Source of the DNA: Desulfatitalea sp. BRH_c12
GTDB lineage: Bacteria; Desulfobacterota; Desulfobacteria; Desulfobacterales; Desulfosarcinaceae
Assembly: GCA_000961655.1 (NCBI GenBank)
Contig: LADR01000039.1
Span: 62,001 to 126,000, forward strand
Length of the DNA stretch: 64,000 nucleotides
Reading direction: 5' to 3'
Shown here one piece after another: positions 1 to 7,410 of this stretch. The notes beneath the pieces were generated by a model. It saw nothing but the letters and a program-made list of their open reading frames with translations. It made no database searches and was not told the origin of the DNA. Each line of letters begins with the position of its first letter. Position 1 is the stretch's first letter. Made by a program: the position numbers and the translations under genes.

Positions 1-710
1 GGGCTGCGGCCGTGCCGGTCGGCGGGTTGGATATCCTGGGCGCGTGCGTGACACCCCTGGGAGAATTTGGCATCGGCGCTTATCGGGAAGTGATGAGCGT
101 GCTCTTTTTTTCCGATCGTCCGCTGGATGCTTTCACTGCTGCCATGACTGTGCGGTTGACCGCGGAATCAGCTTCCAGCGTGCGTTTGCTCTATCTGTTG
201 ATGCGCTACCAACTCGGGCGCGAACGCATTCCCGCGCCAGCTGCCAGCGGGGCCGCAGCCAATGGCGAACTGGTGATCGGCGACACGGCCCTGCGCTGGT
301 TGCACACCTATGAACGCGAGGGACAGGTCAAAGGGTATGCACATGTCGCGGATCTGGCCGCCCTGTGGGACCTGCGGCATCGCTTGCCATTTGTTTTTGC
401 CCGCTGGGTGGTGCGCAAGGACGCTCCCGATTCTGTTCGGGGCAACCTGGAACGATGGCTGGAGACCTTCGCGGGCGAGGAGCCGGCCTTGATCGAACGT
501 TCGGTCCCCAAAACAGCCTTACAATTGAATCTGCCCGATGACTACATGCGCCGCTACCTCAAGGTGATTCGGCGCTGCCTTGCGCCGTCGGACGTCGCAG
601 GCCAGGCGCGCTTCCAGAGTGAATGGCGGGCGCTGGCGGCAGACGAGCGGATCACCTGGTTTCCGGGCGAACCCGGCGCAACTGGCCACAGGACACATCA
701 GCATGGATAA
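1..710 (+). CDS. mqnA: Chorismate dehydratase MqnA, 3' part (partial gene)
   Basis: The reading frame is open to the left edge of the window (first full codon at base 3), so the N-terminus, probably about 70 residues, is missing. MqnA removes water from chorismate to give 3-enolpyruvylbenzoate, the first step of the futalosine route to menaquinone. The visible part carries the family block ending in SVLFFS and the following LTAESASSVRLL stretch, which matches the MqnA pattern of a serine/threonine-rich ligand loop after a VxSVLxFS strand. The stop codon overlaps the start of mqnC by 8 bases, so the two genes are cotranscribed. An adjacent mqnC makes this assignment much safer than similarity alone. 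Confidence 0.8.
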   Translation, partial: AAAVPVGGLDILGACVTPLGEFGIGAYREVMSVLFFSDRPLDAFTAAMTVRLTAESASSVRLLYLLMRYQLGRERIPAPAASGAAANGELVIGDTALRWLHTYEREGQVKGYAHVADLAALWDLRHRLPFVFARWVVRKDAPDSVRGNLERWLETFAGEEPALIERSVPKTALQLNLPDDYMRRYLKVIRRCLAPSDVAGQARFQSEWRALAADERITWFPGEPGATGHRTHQHG

Positions 711-1803
711 TCCCGTAGGATCCGCACATGGCCGCATCGAACGTCCAGATGCGCTCGAACTGCTGACCCGCATGCCCATGGGCGAATTGATGCGCACGGC
801 CCACGCCGACCGTTTGCGCCGGCATCCCCACGACCGGGTCACTTACGTATGCGATACCAATCCCAACTACACCAATGTGTGTGTGACCCGCTGCCGTTTC
901 TGCGCATTTTGCCGCAATCCCGGTGATCCGGAGGCCTACACGCTTTCACCTGAACAGGTGGCCGCCAGGGTCAAAAAAGCCTGCGATCTGGGCGCTACCA
1001 CCGTGCTGCTGCAAGGCGGACACAATCCCGACATTCATCTAAGCGATTGGCTGGCTTACATCCGGGCCATCCGGACAACCTGCCCGTCGATTCATATTCA
1101 TCCGTTCAGTCCGGCCGAGTACCTGTTCATGGCACAGCAGGAACAGAGCGATGTGGCCGCTATCCTTCAGGCCATCTACGATGAAGGCATACGCACCATA
1201 CCGGGCGGCGGCGCCGAGATTCTGGCCGAGCGGGTCCGCCAGCGCATCGCGCCCGCCAAAGCGGACACGCAACAGTGGCTGGATGTGTGTGAAACAGCCC
1301 ACAAGATCGGATTCCGCACGACCGCCACCTTGATGTACGGCCACGTGGAGAAGGATGCGGAGATCATCGATCATCTCATGCTGCTGCGCGACCTGCAGGA
1401 CCGCAGCGGCGGCTTTGCCAGTTTTATTCCCTGGTCGTTCAAACCCGGAGACACCCCATTGGGACGCGACATAGAACGCACGGTTCACCCGGCCAAATAT
1501 GTGCGTATCATCGCGGTGGCGCGCCTGGTGCTGGATAATTTCGCGCACATCCAGTCCTCCTGGTTCAGCGAGAACGTGGCCGCCGGCCAATTGGGGCTGC
1601 TTGCCGGGGCCGACGATTTTGGCGGCATCCTGTTCGAAGAGAATGTTTTGCAGCAGGCCGGTCATGAACGCGCCACCACGGTGGAAAATGTGCAGACCAT
1701 CATCCGGCGGGCGGGCTTTACGCCGGCCCAGCGCGACTCTTTCTACAATGTGGTCCGGACATTCGCAGGGCCGGCCAGGATTGGCATCGAAAGCGAGACG
1801 TAA
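703..1803 (+). CDS. mqnC: Cyclic dehypoxanthinyl futalosine synthase MqnC (radical SAM)
   Basis: 366 aa. MqnC cyclises dehypoxanthine futalosine with a SAM-derived radical in menaquinone synthesis. The radical-SAM cluster motif is C60-x3-C64-x2-C67 inside NYTNVCVTRCRFCAFCR, the hallmark shared by MqnC and MqnE. The C-terminal part with HIQSSWF and a GADDFGG..EENV block fits MqnC rather than MqnE. I chose the ATG at 703, which overlaps the mqnA stop; the frame is open further upstream, but only inside mqnA. Cytoplasmic iron-sulfur enzyme. Menaquinone is the expected quinone of anaerobic respiration here. Confidence 0.9.
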   Translation: MDNPVGSAHGRIERPDALELLTRMPMGELMRTAHADRLRRHPHDRVTYVCDTNPNYTNVCVTRCRFCAFCRNPGDPEAYTLSPEQVAARVKKACDLGATTVLLQGGHNPDIHLSDWLAYIRAIRTTCPSIHIHPFSPAEYLFMAQQEQSDVAAILQAIYDEGIRTIPGGGAEILAERVRQRIAPAKADTQQWLDVCETAHKIGFRTTATLMYGHVEKDAEIIDHLMLLRDLQDRSGGFASFIPWSFKPGDTPLGRDIERTVHPAKYVRIIAVARLVLDNFAHIQSSWFSENVAAGQLGLLAGADDFGGILFEENVLQQAGHERATTVENVQTIIRRAGFTPAQRDSFYNVVRTFAGPARIGIESET

Positions 1804-1897
1804 GCACTGTTGATCGCGATGCTGCGGTGCCTTGCGTCAGAGCATGCCAACAGGTGAATGACAGCCAGTGGCCGCAGGTCTGCATGCACAGCGAAAA

Positions 1898-1912
1898 GCG
1901 TGGGCACCACGC
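1898..1912. terminator. Short hairpin between convergent mqnC and SDR genes
   Basis: Six-base-pair GC-rich stem (GCGTGG/CCACGC) with a 3-base loop, preceded by AAAA and followed by GTTT, in the 167-bp gap between converging genes. It could act as a weak terminator. The stem is short and the U-tract poor. Confidence 0.25.
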
Positions 1913-1970
1913 GTTTGCCTCAGGTGTGCTGGTTTTTTCCCGTTTTGCAGGGAAGGTACGGCTTGAAAGT

Positions 1971-2753
1971 CTACCTGCGCAGCGGCGCTGTGTGCAGGTG
2001 TGCGCCACCGTCCACGATGAGGGTTTCACCGGTCGTCCAATCGGCGCCGCCGATGATGCCCAGTACCGCCTGGGCGACCGTTTCAGGCGTGGCGGTCGCT
2101 TTAAGCGGGGCATGTTGGGCATATTGTTCGCGGATGGCATCGTAGAGCTCAGCGCCCAAGCCGTTTTTCAACCATTCACCTTCAACAAAGCCGGGGCAAA
2201 TCGCGTTGACCCGGATCTGCGGCCCGAGCACGCGCGCCAGGGACAGTGTCATGGTGACCAGGGCGCCCTTGGAGGCGGCATACGCAATTGAGCTGCCCAC
2301 GCCCGTAATCGCTGCGGTCGAGGCCATGTTGACGATGTGGGCTACGGGTTGAGAGCGCAGGGCCGCTTCGGCCGCGCGCGTCATCTGGTACGCCCCGATC
2401 AGGTTGACCGCATAAATATCCAGAAAATCAGATTTCGTCAGCCCGTTCAGATCCTGGTGGGCACAAAACTTGGTGGTGCCGGCGTTGTTCACCAGAATGT
2501 CGAGACGCCCGAAACGCTGCAAGGTGGCGTCGACCAGAGTGCGGCAGTCGCTGTCCTCGGCGATATCGGTGCGCTGCACGAGCGGTTGCCCGCCCAACGC
2601 TTTACATTCGGAGGCCGTTTTTTGCGCACCTGCTTCGTTGCGGCTGTAGGTGATCGTGACCTGACAGCCGTTAGCGCTCAGTTGCCGGGCAACAGCCGCG
2701 CCGATGCCTGATGACGAACCGGTGACAATGGCCGCTTTTCCATTCAGATCCAT
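1971..2753 (-). CDS. Short-chain dehydrogenase/reductase (FabG-like)
   Basis: 260 aa, the usual classical SDR length. The N-terminal cofactor motif TGSSSGIG (about residues 11-18), the NNAG motif near residue 90, and the catalytic Ser ... Tyr-x3-Lys (YAASK) are all present, followed by the ICPGFVEGE and DGG segments typical of the C-terminal half. It is therefore an NAD(P)-dependent oxidoreductase acting on a hydroxyl or keto group. The substrate cannot be read from sequence; FabG-type 3-oxoacyl-ACP or sugar/alcohol substrates are all possible. An AAGGAG ribosome site lies just upstream of the ATG. It sits 110 bp downstream of the YeeE/YedE genes on the same strand and may be in the same transcript, but no functional link is evident. 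Confidence 0.85.
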   Translation of the reverse strand: MDLNGKAAIVTGSSSGIGAAVARQLSANGCQVTITYSRNEAGAQKTASECKALGGQPLVQRTDIAEDSDCRTLVDATLQRFGRLDILVNNAGTTKFCAHQDLNGLTKSDFLDIYAVNLIGAYQMTRAAEAALRSQPVAHIVNMASTAAITGVGSSIAYAASKGALVTMTLSLARVLGPQIRVNAICPGFVEGEWLKNGLGAELYDAIREQYAQHAPLKATATPETVAQAVLGIIGGADWTTGETLIVDGGAHLHTAPLRR

Positions 2754-2863
2754 GGGGTTCTCCTTCTGATAGGTGTGGGTCGCCTTGGATGATGCCCTCC
2801 ATCTTCAACCAAGCGTCAGAGGATGTCAAACAGTTGCATTGTCTTGCCTGTCTTACGGCCATT

Positions 2864-3463
2864 TCACACGATGTCCGACCTGGGCGCCAGATCAGTCAAC
2901 CCTTGTCGCTCTGAGTTGTCGGCATTATTGCGGTTTCGGGCTTGAAGGCCGGCGCCCAGGGCGACCGCGCCGGCCAGGCCGGCGACCCACAGCCAGGGGG
3001 ATGTGTCCGTGATCTCCGGCAGGGTTTGTTTGCCGGTGCTGCCTTTTTCAATGATCGGTTTGATATGCGGGTAAGCTTTGACATAGGCCATAGCGCCGCC
3101 TAACATGCCGGCCGCGCCGGCCGCCGCATCCGCATGGCCCTGACCGATGGCCGCCATGCTCGTTCCCGGGCAATACCCCAGCAGCGCCATGCCGGCACCG
3201 AAAAGCGTGCCACCCAATACAACGCCGCCGGTGTTCAGGGGTTTGATTTTCAAGTCGACCAGGTCCAGTGCATTGAGCGCATAGGTCCCCAGGGCCCCGA
3301 CTGCGGAAGCCGTGGCCATGATTTTGATGACCGAGGCATCTTCGAAAAGCAATTGCCCGCTGATCGCCTCATGCTCGGCGGCGCGGCCCTTGTGCAGCAG
3401 GAAACCGAAAGCGGCACCGGTGGTCAGCCCAAGCAGAATTTTACCCCATGAATCGCGTTTCAT
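2864..3463 (-). CDS. YeeE/YedE half-size sulfur transporter, second gene (DUF6691-like)
   Basis: 199 aa from the ATG at 3463, which overlaps the stop of the upstream half-gene (ATGA), so the pair is translationally coupled. A longer open frame exists upstream but runs antisense to the partner gene's frame. The protein is almost entirely small hydrophobic helices with the family signature GxxLFGAGMALLGYCPGT, where the conserved Cys sits in a re-entrant pore of YeeE-type thiosulfate/sulfane-sulfur channels. Full-size YeeE is about 350 aa; many proteobacteria carry it split into two DUF6691/YeeE halves, as here. Inner-membrane uptake or export of thiosulfate or a related sulfur species is inferred, supported by the adjacent rhodanese gene. 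The C-terminal ~20 residues are polar. Confidence 0.85.
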   Translation of the reverse strand: MKRDSWGKILLGLTTGAAFGFLLHKGRAAEHEAISGQLLFEDASVIKIMATASAVGALGTYALNALDLVDLKIKPLNTGGVVLGGTLFGAGMALLGYCPGTSMAAIGQGHADAAAGAAGMLGGAMAYVKAYPHIKPIIEKGSTGKQTLPEITDTSPWLWVAGLAGAVALGAGLQARNRNNADNSERQGLTDLAPRSDIV

Positions 3464-3984
3464 GATTTCCTCCCCAGCAGGGCCTTTGCGACCGCCGCGC
3501 CGGCCGCGAATATGATCGGATTGAAAAGCCAGCTCGATGCGGCCAATTGCATCGTGCCGCTGATCCCATGGCCGCTGGTGCACCCTTTGGCCATGCGTGC
3601 ACCGAACATCATCAAGGCGCCACCGGAAGCGGCCGCCCCAATGCGCAGTCCCGGCGATGCCCCGATTTTTTCGCGCCAGGCATCCGGCACGGCCGGCGGT
3701 ATTGGATCGTTGGACAACCGGGCGCTCACCAGGCTGCCCAGCACCACGCCGCCAACCAATCCCCATTCCCAGCCGATGCTGGGTTCCATGCCGCTTTGCG
3801 CTTTATAGTCGTCGACCTGCATGGCCTCCGGTGCGACTTTTTCAGCAACCATGACGGCGGCCTGCTCGAATGGCGTCGTGATGCCCAACGGCTTTTTGGC
3901 GGTTAGCATCGCAACGGTTTCCAATACCCCAATTGCTGCCCCAACTGTGTAGGGCGACCACTTTTTACGTCGCAAAACGGCCAT
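3460..3984 (-). CDS. YeeE/YedE half-size sulfur transporter, first gene
   Basis: 174 aa with a strong GGAGG ribosome site before the ATG. Several transmembrane segments are visible, and the pore signature MFGARMAKGCTSGHGISG contains the conserved Cys of the YeeE/YedE family. It lies 12 bp behind the persulfide-dioxygenase-like gene and overlaps the other half-transporter by 4 bases. The two halves probably form one functional channel. Established: full-length YeeE takes up thiosulfate. Inferred: the pair moves thiosulfate or another sulfane-sulfur compound to or from the enzyme encoded next door. Confidence 0.85.
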   Translation of the reverse strand: MAVLRRKKWSPYTVGAAIGVLETVAMLTAKKPLGITTPFEQAAVMVAEKVAPEAMQVDDYKAQSGMEPSIGWEWGLVGGVVLGSLVSARLSNDPIPPAVPDAWREKIGASPGLRIGAAASGGALMMFGARMAKGCTSGHGISGTMQLAASSWLFNPIIFAAGAAVAKALLGRKS

Positions 3985-3996
3985 ATATCACCTCCA

Positions 3997-5388
3997 TCAA
4001 TCCACTTCTTCAATCGGGCATCCTGCTTCGAGGCAGGCCGCCATCGAGCCGAGGCTGTCTTCCACCACATCAAAGCCGTTTTGCTTCAGAATCGAAGCGG
4101 CGATAATGGCGCGCATACCGCTGCCGCAAAAGGTCGTTACAGGTTTGCCCTTAGGGACCGCGTCCAATTTGTGGGGAAGATCGCCGAGGAAGATATGGTG
4201 CGCTCCGGGGAATTTGCCGACCTCCTGTAACTCTTCTTCTTCGCGCACATCCAAAAGCGTAAACGCATCTTTTTCTTTCAGTCGTCGGCTCAGCTCTTTT
4301 ACGTGCACCGCCGGAATGCGGTCATAGTCACGGCCGCTGACCTCCCAGGCATGTAGGCCGCCCGACAGAAAGCCGCTGAATTGATCGTAGCCCATGCGGA
4401 TCAGAAAACGCACCGCGGTCTCTATTTCGTCATAGCTGTGCGCGATCAAGCCGATCGGTCGCTCATACGATAGAAAATAGCCGCCATAGGCGGGCACCAT
4501 TTCCAATGGGATGGCCAGACTACCTGGCACGAAAGCGCCCGCAAATGCTTCGGGGCTGCGCAGATCCAGTATCTGGGCGCCTTGTTGGGCCGACTCGGAG
4601 AACTGGCTGGGCGACTGTGGCGGGGGTTTGGGCAGCCGATCCAGTATCGGTGCGTTGCCCTGTTGGTTGTATTCCTCCATTTTTCGGAAATAGGGCGGTT
4701 GATGCGGCTTTTCGGCCACCTTGCGGTCGATGAACGCCTCGCGGTCGGGCACTTGCAAGGCCGGATTGAACATTTTTTCGTATCCCAATGTGGAAAATTC
4801 GCGATCCGCCATACCCGATCCGCAGACCGACCCGGCCCCATGGGCAGGATAGAGGATGACCTGATCGCCCAGTGGAAGAATTTTTTTGAAGATGCTATCA
4901 TATTGCAGACCGGCCACTTCGCGTGCGCGATCCGGAAAAAAATCGGTGCGTCCCACCGAACCGATGAACAGGGCGTCGCCGGTAAACACCCCGATCGGCC
5001 GGTCGCCGGTGCTTTTGTCCTTCATGACAATGGAAATACTTTCAAAGGTATGTCCGGGCGTTTCCAGGATCGACAACTGGATATTGCCGAACACAAATGT
5101 ATCTCCCTCGGAAACCGGATGTCCGTACGCAAAATTCAGATTTTTTCCGTGGAAAATAGCCGCGCCAGTTCGCCGGGCCAGATCCCGTGAGCCGATCACA
5201 TAATCTTCATTGCGATGGGTTTCGAATATATGGGTGATCCGGGCGCCATTGCGCTGTGCAATATCCACGTATACCTCACAATCCCGGCGCGGATCGATCA
5301 CTGCCGCTTTACCGTCATGACCGATGATGAAGGATAAGTGCGCCAGGCTTTCCGACTTGACCTTCTCCAAAAAAATGCTTCCCGCCAT
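3997..5388 (-). CDS. Metallo-beta-lactamase/double rhodanese protein (persulfide dioxygenase-like)
   Basis: 463 aa. Residues 1-240 form a metallo-beta-lactamase fold related to persulfide dioxygenases (ETHE1/CstB-like): TPGH near 112, FTGDALFIG..GRTDF and YPAHGAG are clear. The usual HxHxDH metal motif is replaced by H58-R-N60-E-D62-Y63, so metal binding may differ. Two rhodanese domains follow (about 265-350 and 355-460). Only the second has a catalytic cysteine, C421 in CGSGMR; the first has HSYDE at the loop and is probably inactive. Likely role: oxidation or transfer of glutathione or low-molecular-weight persulfide sulfur in the cytoplasm. It heads an operon with the two YeeE/YedE halves, a common sulfane-sulfur arrangement. 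Confidence 0.82.
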   Translation of the reverse strand: MAGSIFLEKVKSESLAHLSFIIGHDGKAAVIDPRRDCEVYVDIAQRNGARITHIFETHRNEDYVIGSRDLARRTGAAIFHGKNLNFAYGHPVSEGDTFVFGNIQLSILETPGHTFESISIVMKDKSTGDRPIGVFTGDALFIGSVGRTDFFPDRAREVAGLQYDSIFKKILPLGDQVILYPAHGAGSVCGSGMADREFSTLGYEKMFNPALQVPDREAFIDRKVAEKPHQPPYFRKMEEYNQQGNAPILDRLPKPPPQSPSQFSESAQQGAQILDLRSPEAFAGAFVPGSLAIPLEMVPAYGGYFLSYERPIGLIAHSYDEIETAVRFLIRMGYDQFSGFLSGGLHAWEVSGRDYDRIPAVHVKELSRRLKEKDAFTLLDVREEEELQEVGKFPGAHHIFLGDLPHKLDAVPKGKPVTTFCGSGMRAIIAASILKQNGFDVVEDSLGSMAACLEAGCPIEEVD

Positions 5389-5784
5389 GATACTTGCCCC
5401 CTATTGAAAGTGGTTGTGATGATATATGATGATTTCACGTGTATGCCCGTGAGATACAATCAACAAGACTGTCGTTCAGAAACGATGGAGAGACAAAAGC
5501 GTGTACAAAGGTAGTATGCCCCAAAATGGGGGTAAGGCAAATACGTGCGAGACCCGATTACCTGCGTTTGAATGCGTATACAGGCACGACCGGAGAATGC
5601 GCCTGTATGCGGGATCTACGTAAAAGTAGGCGGGCGGTCCTGGCATGATCTTTCTACCCCCCGGATCACCGGCGTTTGGAACCCGAAAGTTGAATTATCT
5701 ACACTAAACTCTACGCCATAGTCACTTGAGTGAACTGCATAACCCGATCCTAGAACTCCTCAAACAGACGACATCGGAGAAGTA
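5389..5784. repeat. Intergenic region with fragments of two dispersed repeats
   Basis: 396 bp without a convincing gene. Bases 5657-5697 match the right end of the 180-250-bp palindromic element seen at 35990 and 59303 (CCGGATCACCGG followed by GTTTGGAACCCGAAAGTTGA). Bases 5723-5754 resemble the terminal repeat of the 58774-58986 element (CTGCATAACC). A separate imperfect inverted repeat lies at about 5571-5611 (GTATACAGGC / GCCTGTATGC). The leftward promoter of the sulfur operon should lie within 5389-5480. Confidence 0.55.
5435..5452. promoter_or_regulatory. Inverted repeat upstream of the persulfide dioxygenase-like operon
   Basis: TCACG and CGTGA arms separated by 8 bases, 47-64 bp upstream of the ATG at 5388. 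Size and position suit a repressor or activator dimer site. No regulator gene is adjacent, and the site does not match an operator I know. Confidence 0.3.
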
Positions 5785-6786
5785 TCAAATTCCGCGGAGG
5801 AAGGCGCTGCGGGCCTCGGCTTCCAGCACGTGGGCCATGCCTGTGTAGCGCGGGGAGTGATGAAAGATGCTCATCTGCTGGACACGTGCCTTACGGGCGA
5901 TCAAGCCGGCCTGGCGCGCCGTGAGGTGATATTTGGCTTCGGCAATGGTCCGTTCGCTGTCGAGAAAAGAGGCTTCGATGAAGAGAAGGTCGGCGTCCTG
6001 CGCCAGGGCGACGATCTTTTCCTCGTTGGACCGGCTGAAAACGGCATCGGTCACATACGCGATTTTCTGGCCGCGTGTGATGCGCGCGATTTTTTCGCTG
6101 AGCGCTCCCAGTGCAAAGGTCCGCGGCGACTGCTTTGTCAAGGGTACCGATACCTCAGTGGCCGGATCGGCACCCTCGAACAGCAATGCCTTGAAAGTGG
6201 CTATCCAGGGCCCGACCGCCAACCCGAGGGCATCCAGTTCAGCCTTGAGGATGTTGACATGGAAGCGTTCTTGCAGACGATAGGCCAGGCAGGGTATCTG
6301 GTGATCCAAGGTGGCGTACCGCACCTGCAAGGCCGGTTCCTGGTGCACGACATCGCCGCAGGCCGCGGCCACCTGCGCTTCAGAGGGGATGAACCCCGTC
6401 GAGCAGTCGAAAACCCGGGTGGTGCGCCGGTCCGCGTCGATCTCCGTGGCCGCGATGACCAGGGCTTCGTCGTAGTTTTGAACCAAATTCCATGTGTACC
6501 CGGCCAACTTGCCAGCCACATTGGCGAGGAACCCGTGCGGGCCATACAGGTGCAGCCGTTTTCCGCGGCCCAGCAACAGGCGCAGAATTCGGTCGAAACC
6601 GATGAAGTGGTCCACATGGGTATGGGTGATGAATATCCGCTGAACTTTGAGAAGATCGTTTGGCGCCAAGGCGCTCAGATCGCCCAGGTCGAAGAGCAAG
6701 GCTTGCTTGCGGAAAGTAAGATTGACCAACAGCCCAGGATCATCGAAAGGGCCGTTGATCATCCGGCATTGAAATGAAGGACGCAT
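5785..6786 (-). CDS. RNase Z-like metallo-beta-lactamase hydrolase
   Basis: 333 aa from the ATG at 6786, which has an AGAGGG site directly upstream; an in-frame ATG at 6834 would overlap the preceding gene by 37 bp. The HTHVDH motif (residues 55-60), a GxxxxxYVTDA segment, the YHLTARQAG block and HHSPRY near the C-terminus are the metal-binding motifs of the ElaC/RNase Z branch. RNase Z cleaves tRNA precursors 3' of the discriminator base. This protein is somewhat diverged, so another phosphodiesterase function is possible. Cytoplasmic, with no signal sequence. It follows a 139-aa unknown gene by 11 bp on the same strand. Confidence 0.75.
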   Translation of the reverse strand: MRPSFQCRMINGPFDDPGLLVNLTFRKQALLFDLGDLSALAPNDLLKVQRIFITHTHVDHFIGFDRILRLLLGRGKRLHLYGPHGFLANVAGKLAGYTWNLVQNYDEALVIAATEIDADRRTTRVFDCSTGFIPSEAQVAAACGDVVHQEPALQVRYATLDHQIPCLAYRLQERFHVNILKAELDALGLAVGPWIATFKALLFEGADPATEVSVPLTKQSPRTFALGALSEKIARITRGQKIAYVTDAVFSRSNEEKIVALAQDADLLFIEASFLDSERTIAEAKYHLTARQAGLIARKARVQQMSIFHHSPRYTGMAHVLEAEARSAFLRGI

Positions 6787-6797
6787 AACCCTCTGCG

Positions 6798-7217
6798 TCA
6801 GGGTAAAATCTTGTTTACCTGCTGGTTGATGCAACCATAAATTTCAAAATCGGAACCAAAGATATCTACCACCGATTTGTGATTGATCAGTTTTTCCAAC
6901 AAGAAGGCGGTTACATAGAGGCTGACCACATTCGGTTGCTGGACCACTTGACGGTACGGCGAAACCAGGTAATCGATATCGAAATCGTCGGCATGACAGA
7001 GCGTTTCCAGGCATTTGACGATTTGTTCTTCGAGACTGTTTTTATTGGTGGTCTCCACCAACTGATGTTCCACCAGCTTCGAGGCAATGGCGCCGCCAAG
7101 CGTCTCGACGTGCTCGCGTGCCGAGAGGATCGTCCGGCGTCGGGCATGCTCCTTCGACGACTCGATTTTTGACAGGATGCTTGACTCGCGATTGCTTGGT
7201 CGAAATACTTTCCCCAT
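6798..7217 (-). CDS. Conserved hypothetical protein, 139 aa
   Basis: I do not recognise this family. It is soluble, with no signal peptide or membrane segment. A basic N-terminal stretch (about residues 1-35) is followed by what looks like an all-helical body. Leu/Val-rich helices alternate with acidic patches (SLEEQIVKCLETL, DDFDIDYLV). The stop lies 11 bp before the RNase Z-like start, so the two are probably cotranscribed. Coding is supported by composition, spacing and an AAGGCGG site before the ATG. Confidence 0.6.
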   Translation of the reverse strand: MGKVFRPSNRESSILSKIESSKEHARRRTILSAREHVETLGGAIASKLVEHQLVETTNKNSLEEQIVKCLETLCHADDFDIDYLVSPYRQVVQQPNVVSLYVTAFLLEKLINHKSVVDIFGSDFEIYGCINQQVNKILP

Positions 7218-7410
7218 AGAACACCGCCTTACCCTTAAGTTTTAATCAATCGCACCTTCGCTGCGGTCGATTTCATTTTTCTTGTATCGTTTATCCCCGC
7301 CCATTAAAAAAACGGCATCATAATGATAAGTTTTTTGCTTTTCAAGCTAAAAGAATGGTGTCGCAGGCGATGCACCCATTTCCCTGCAGAAAAGGCAGGA
7401 CCCGGCCGGA

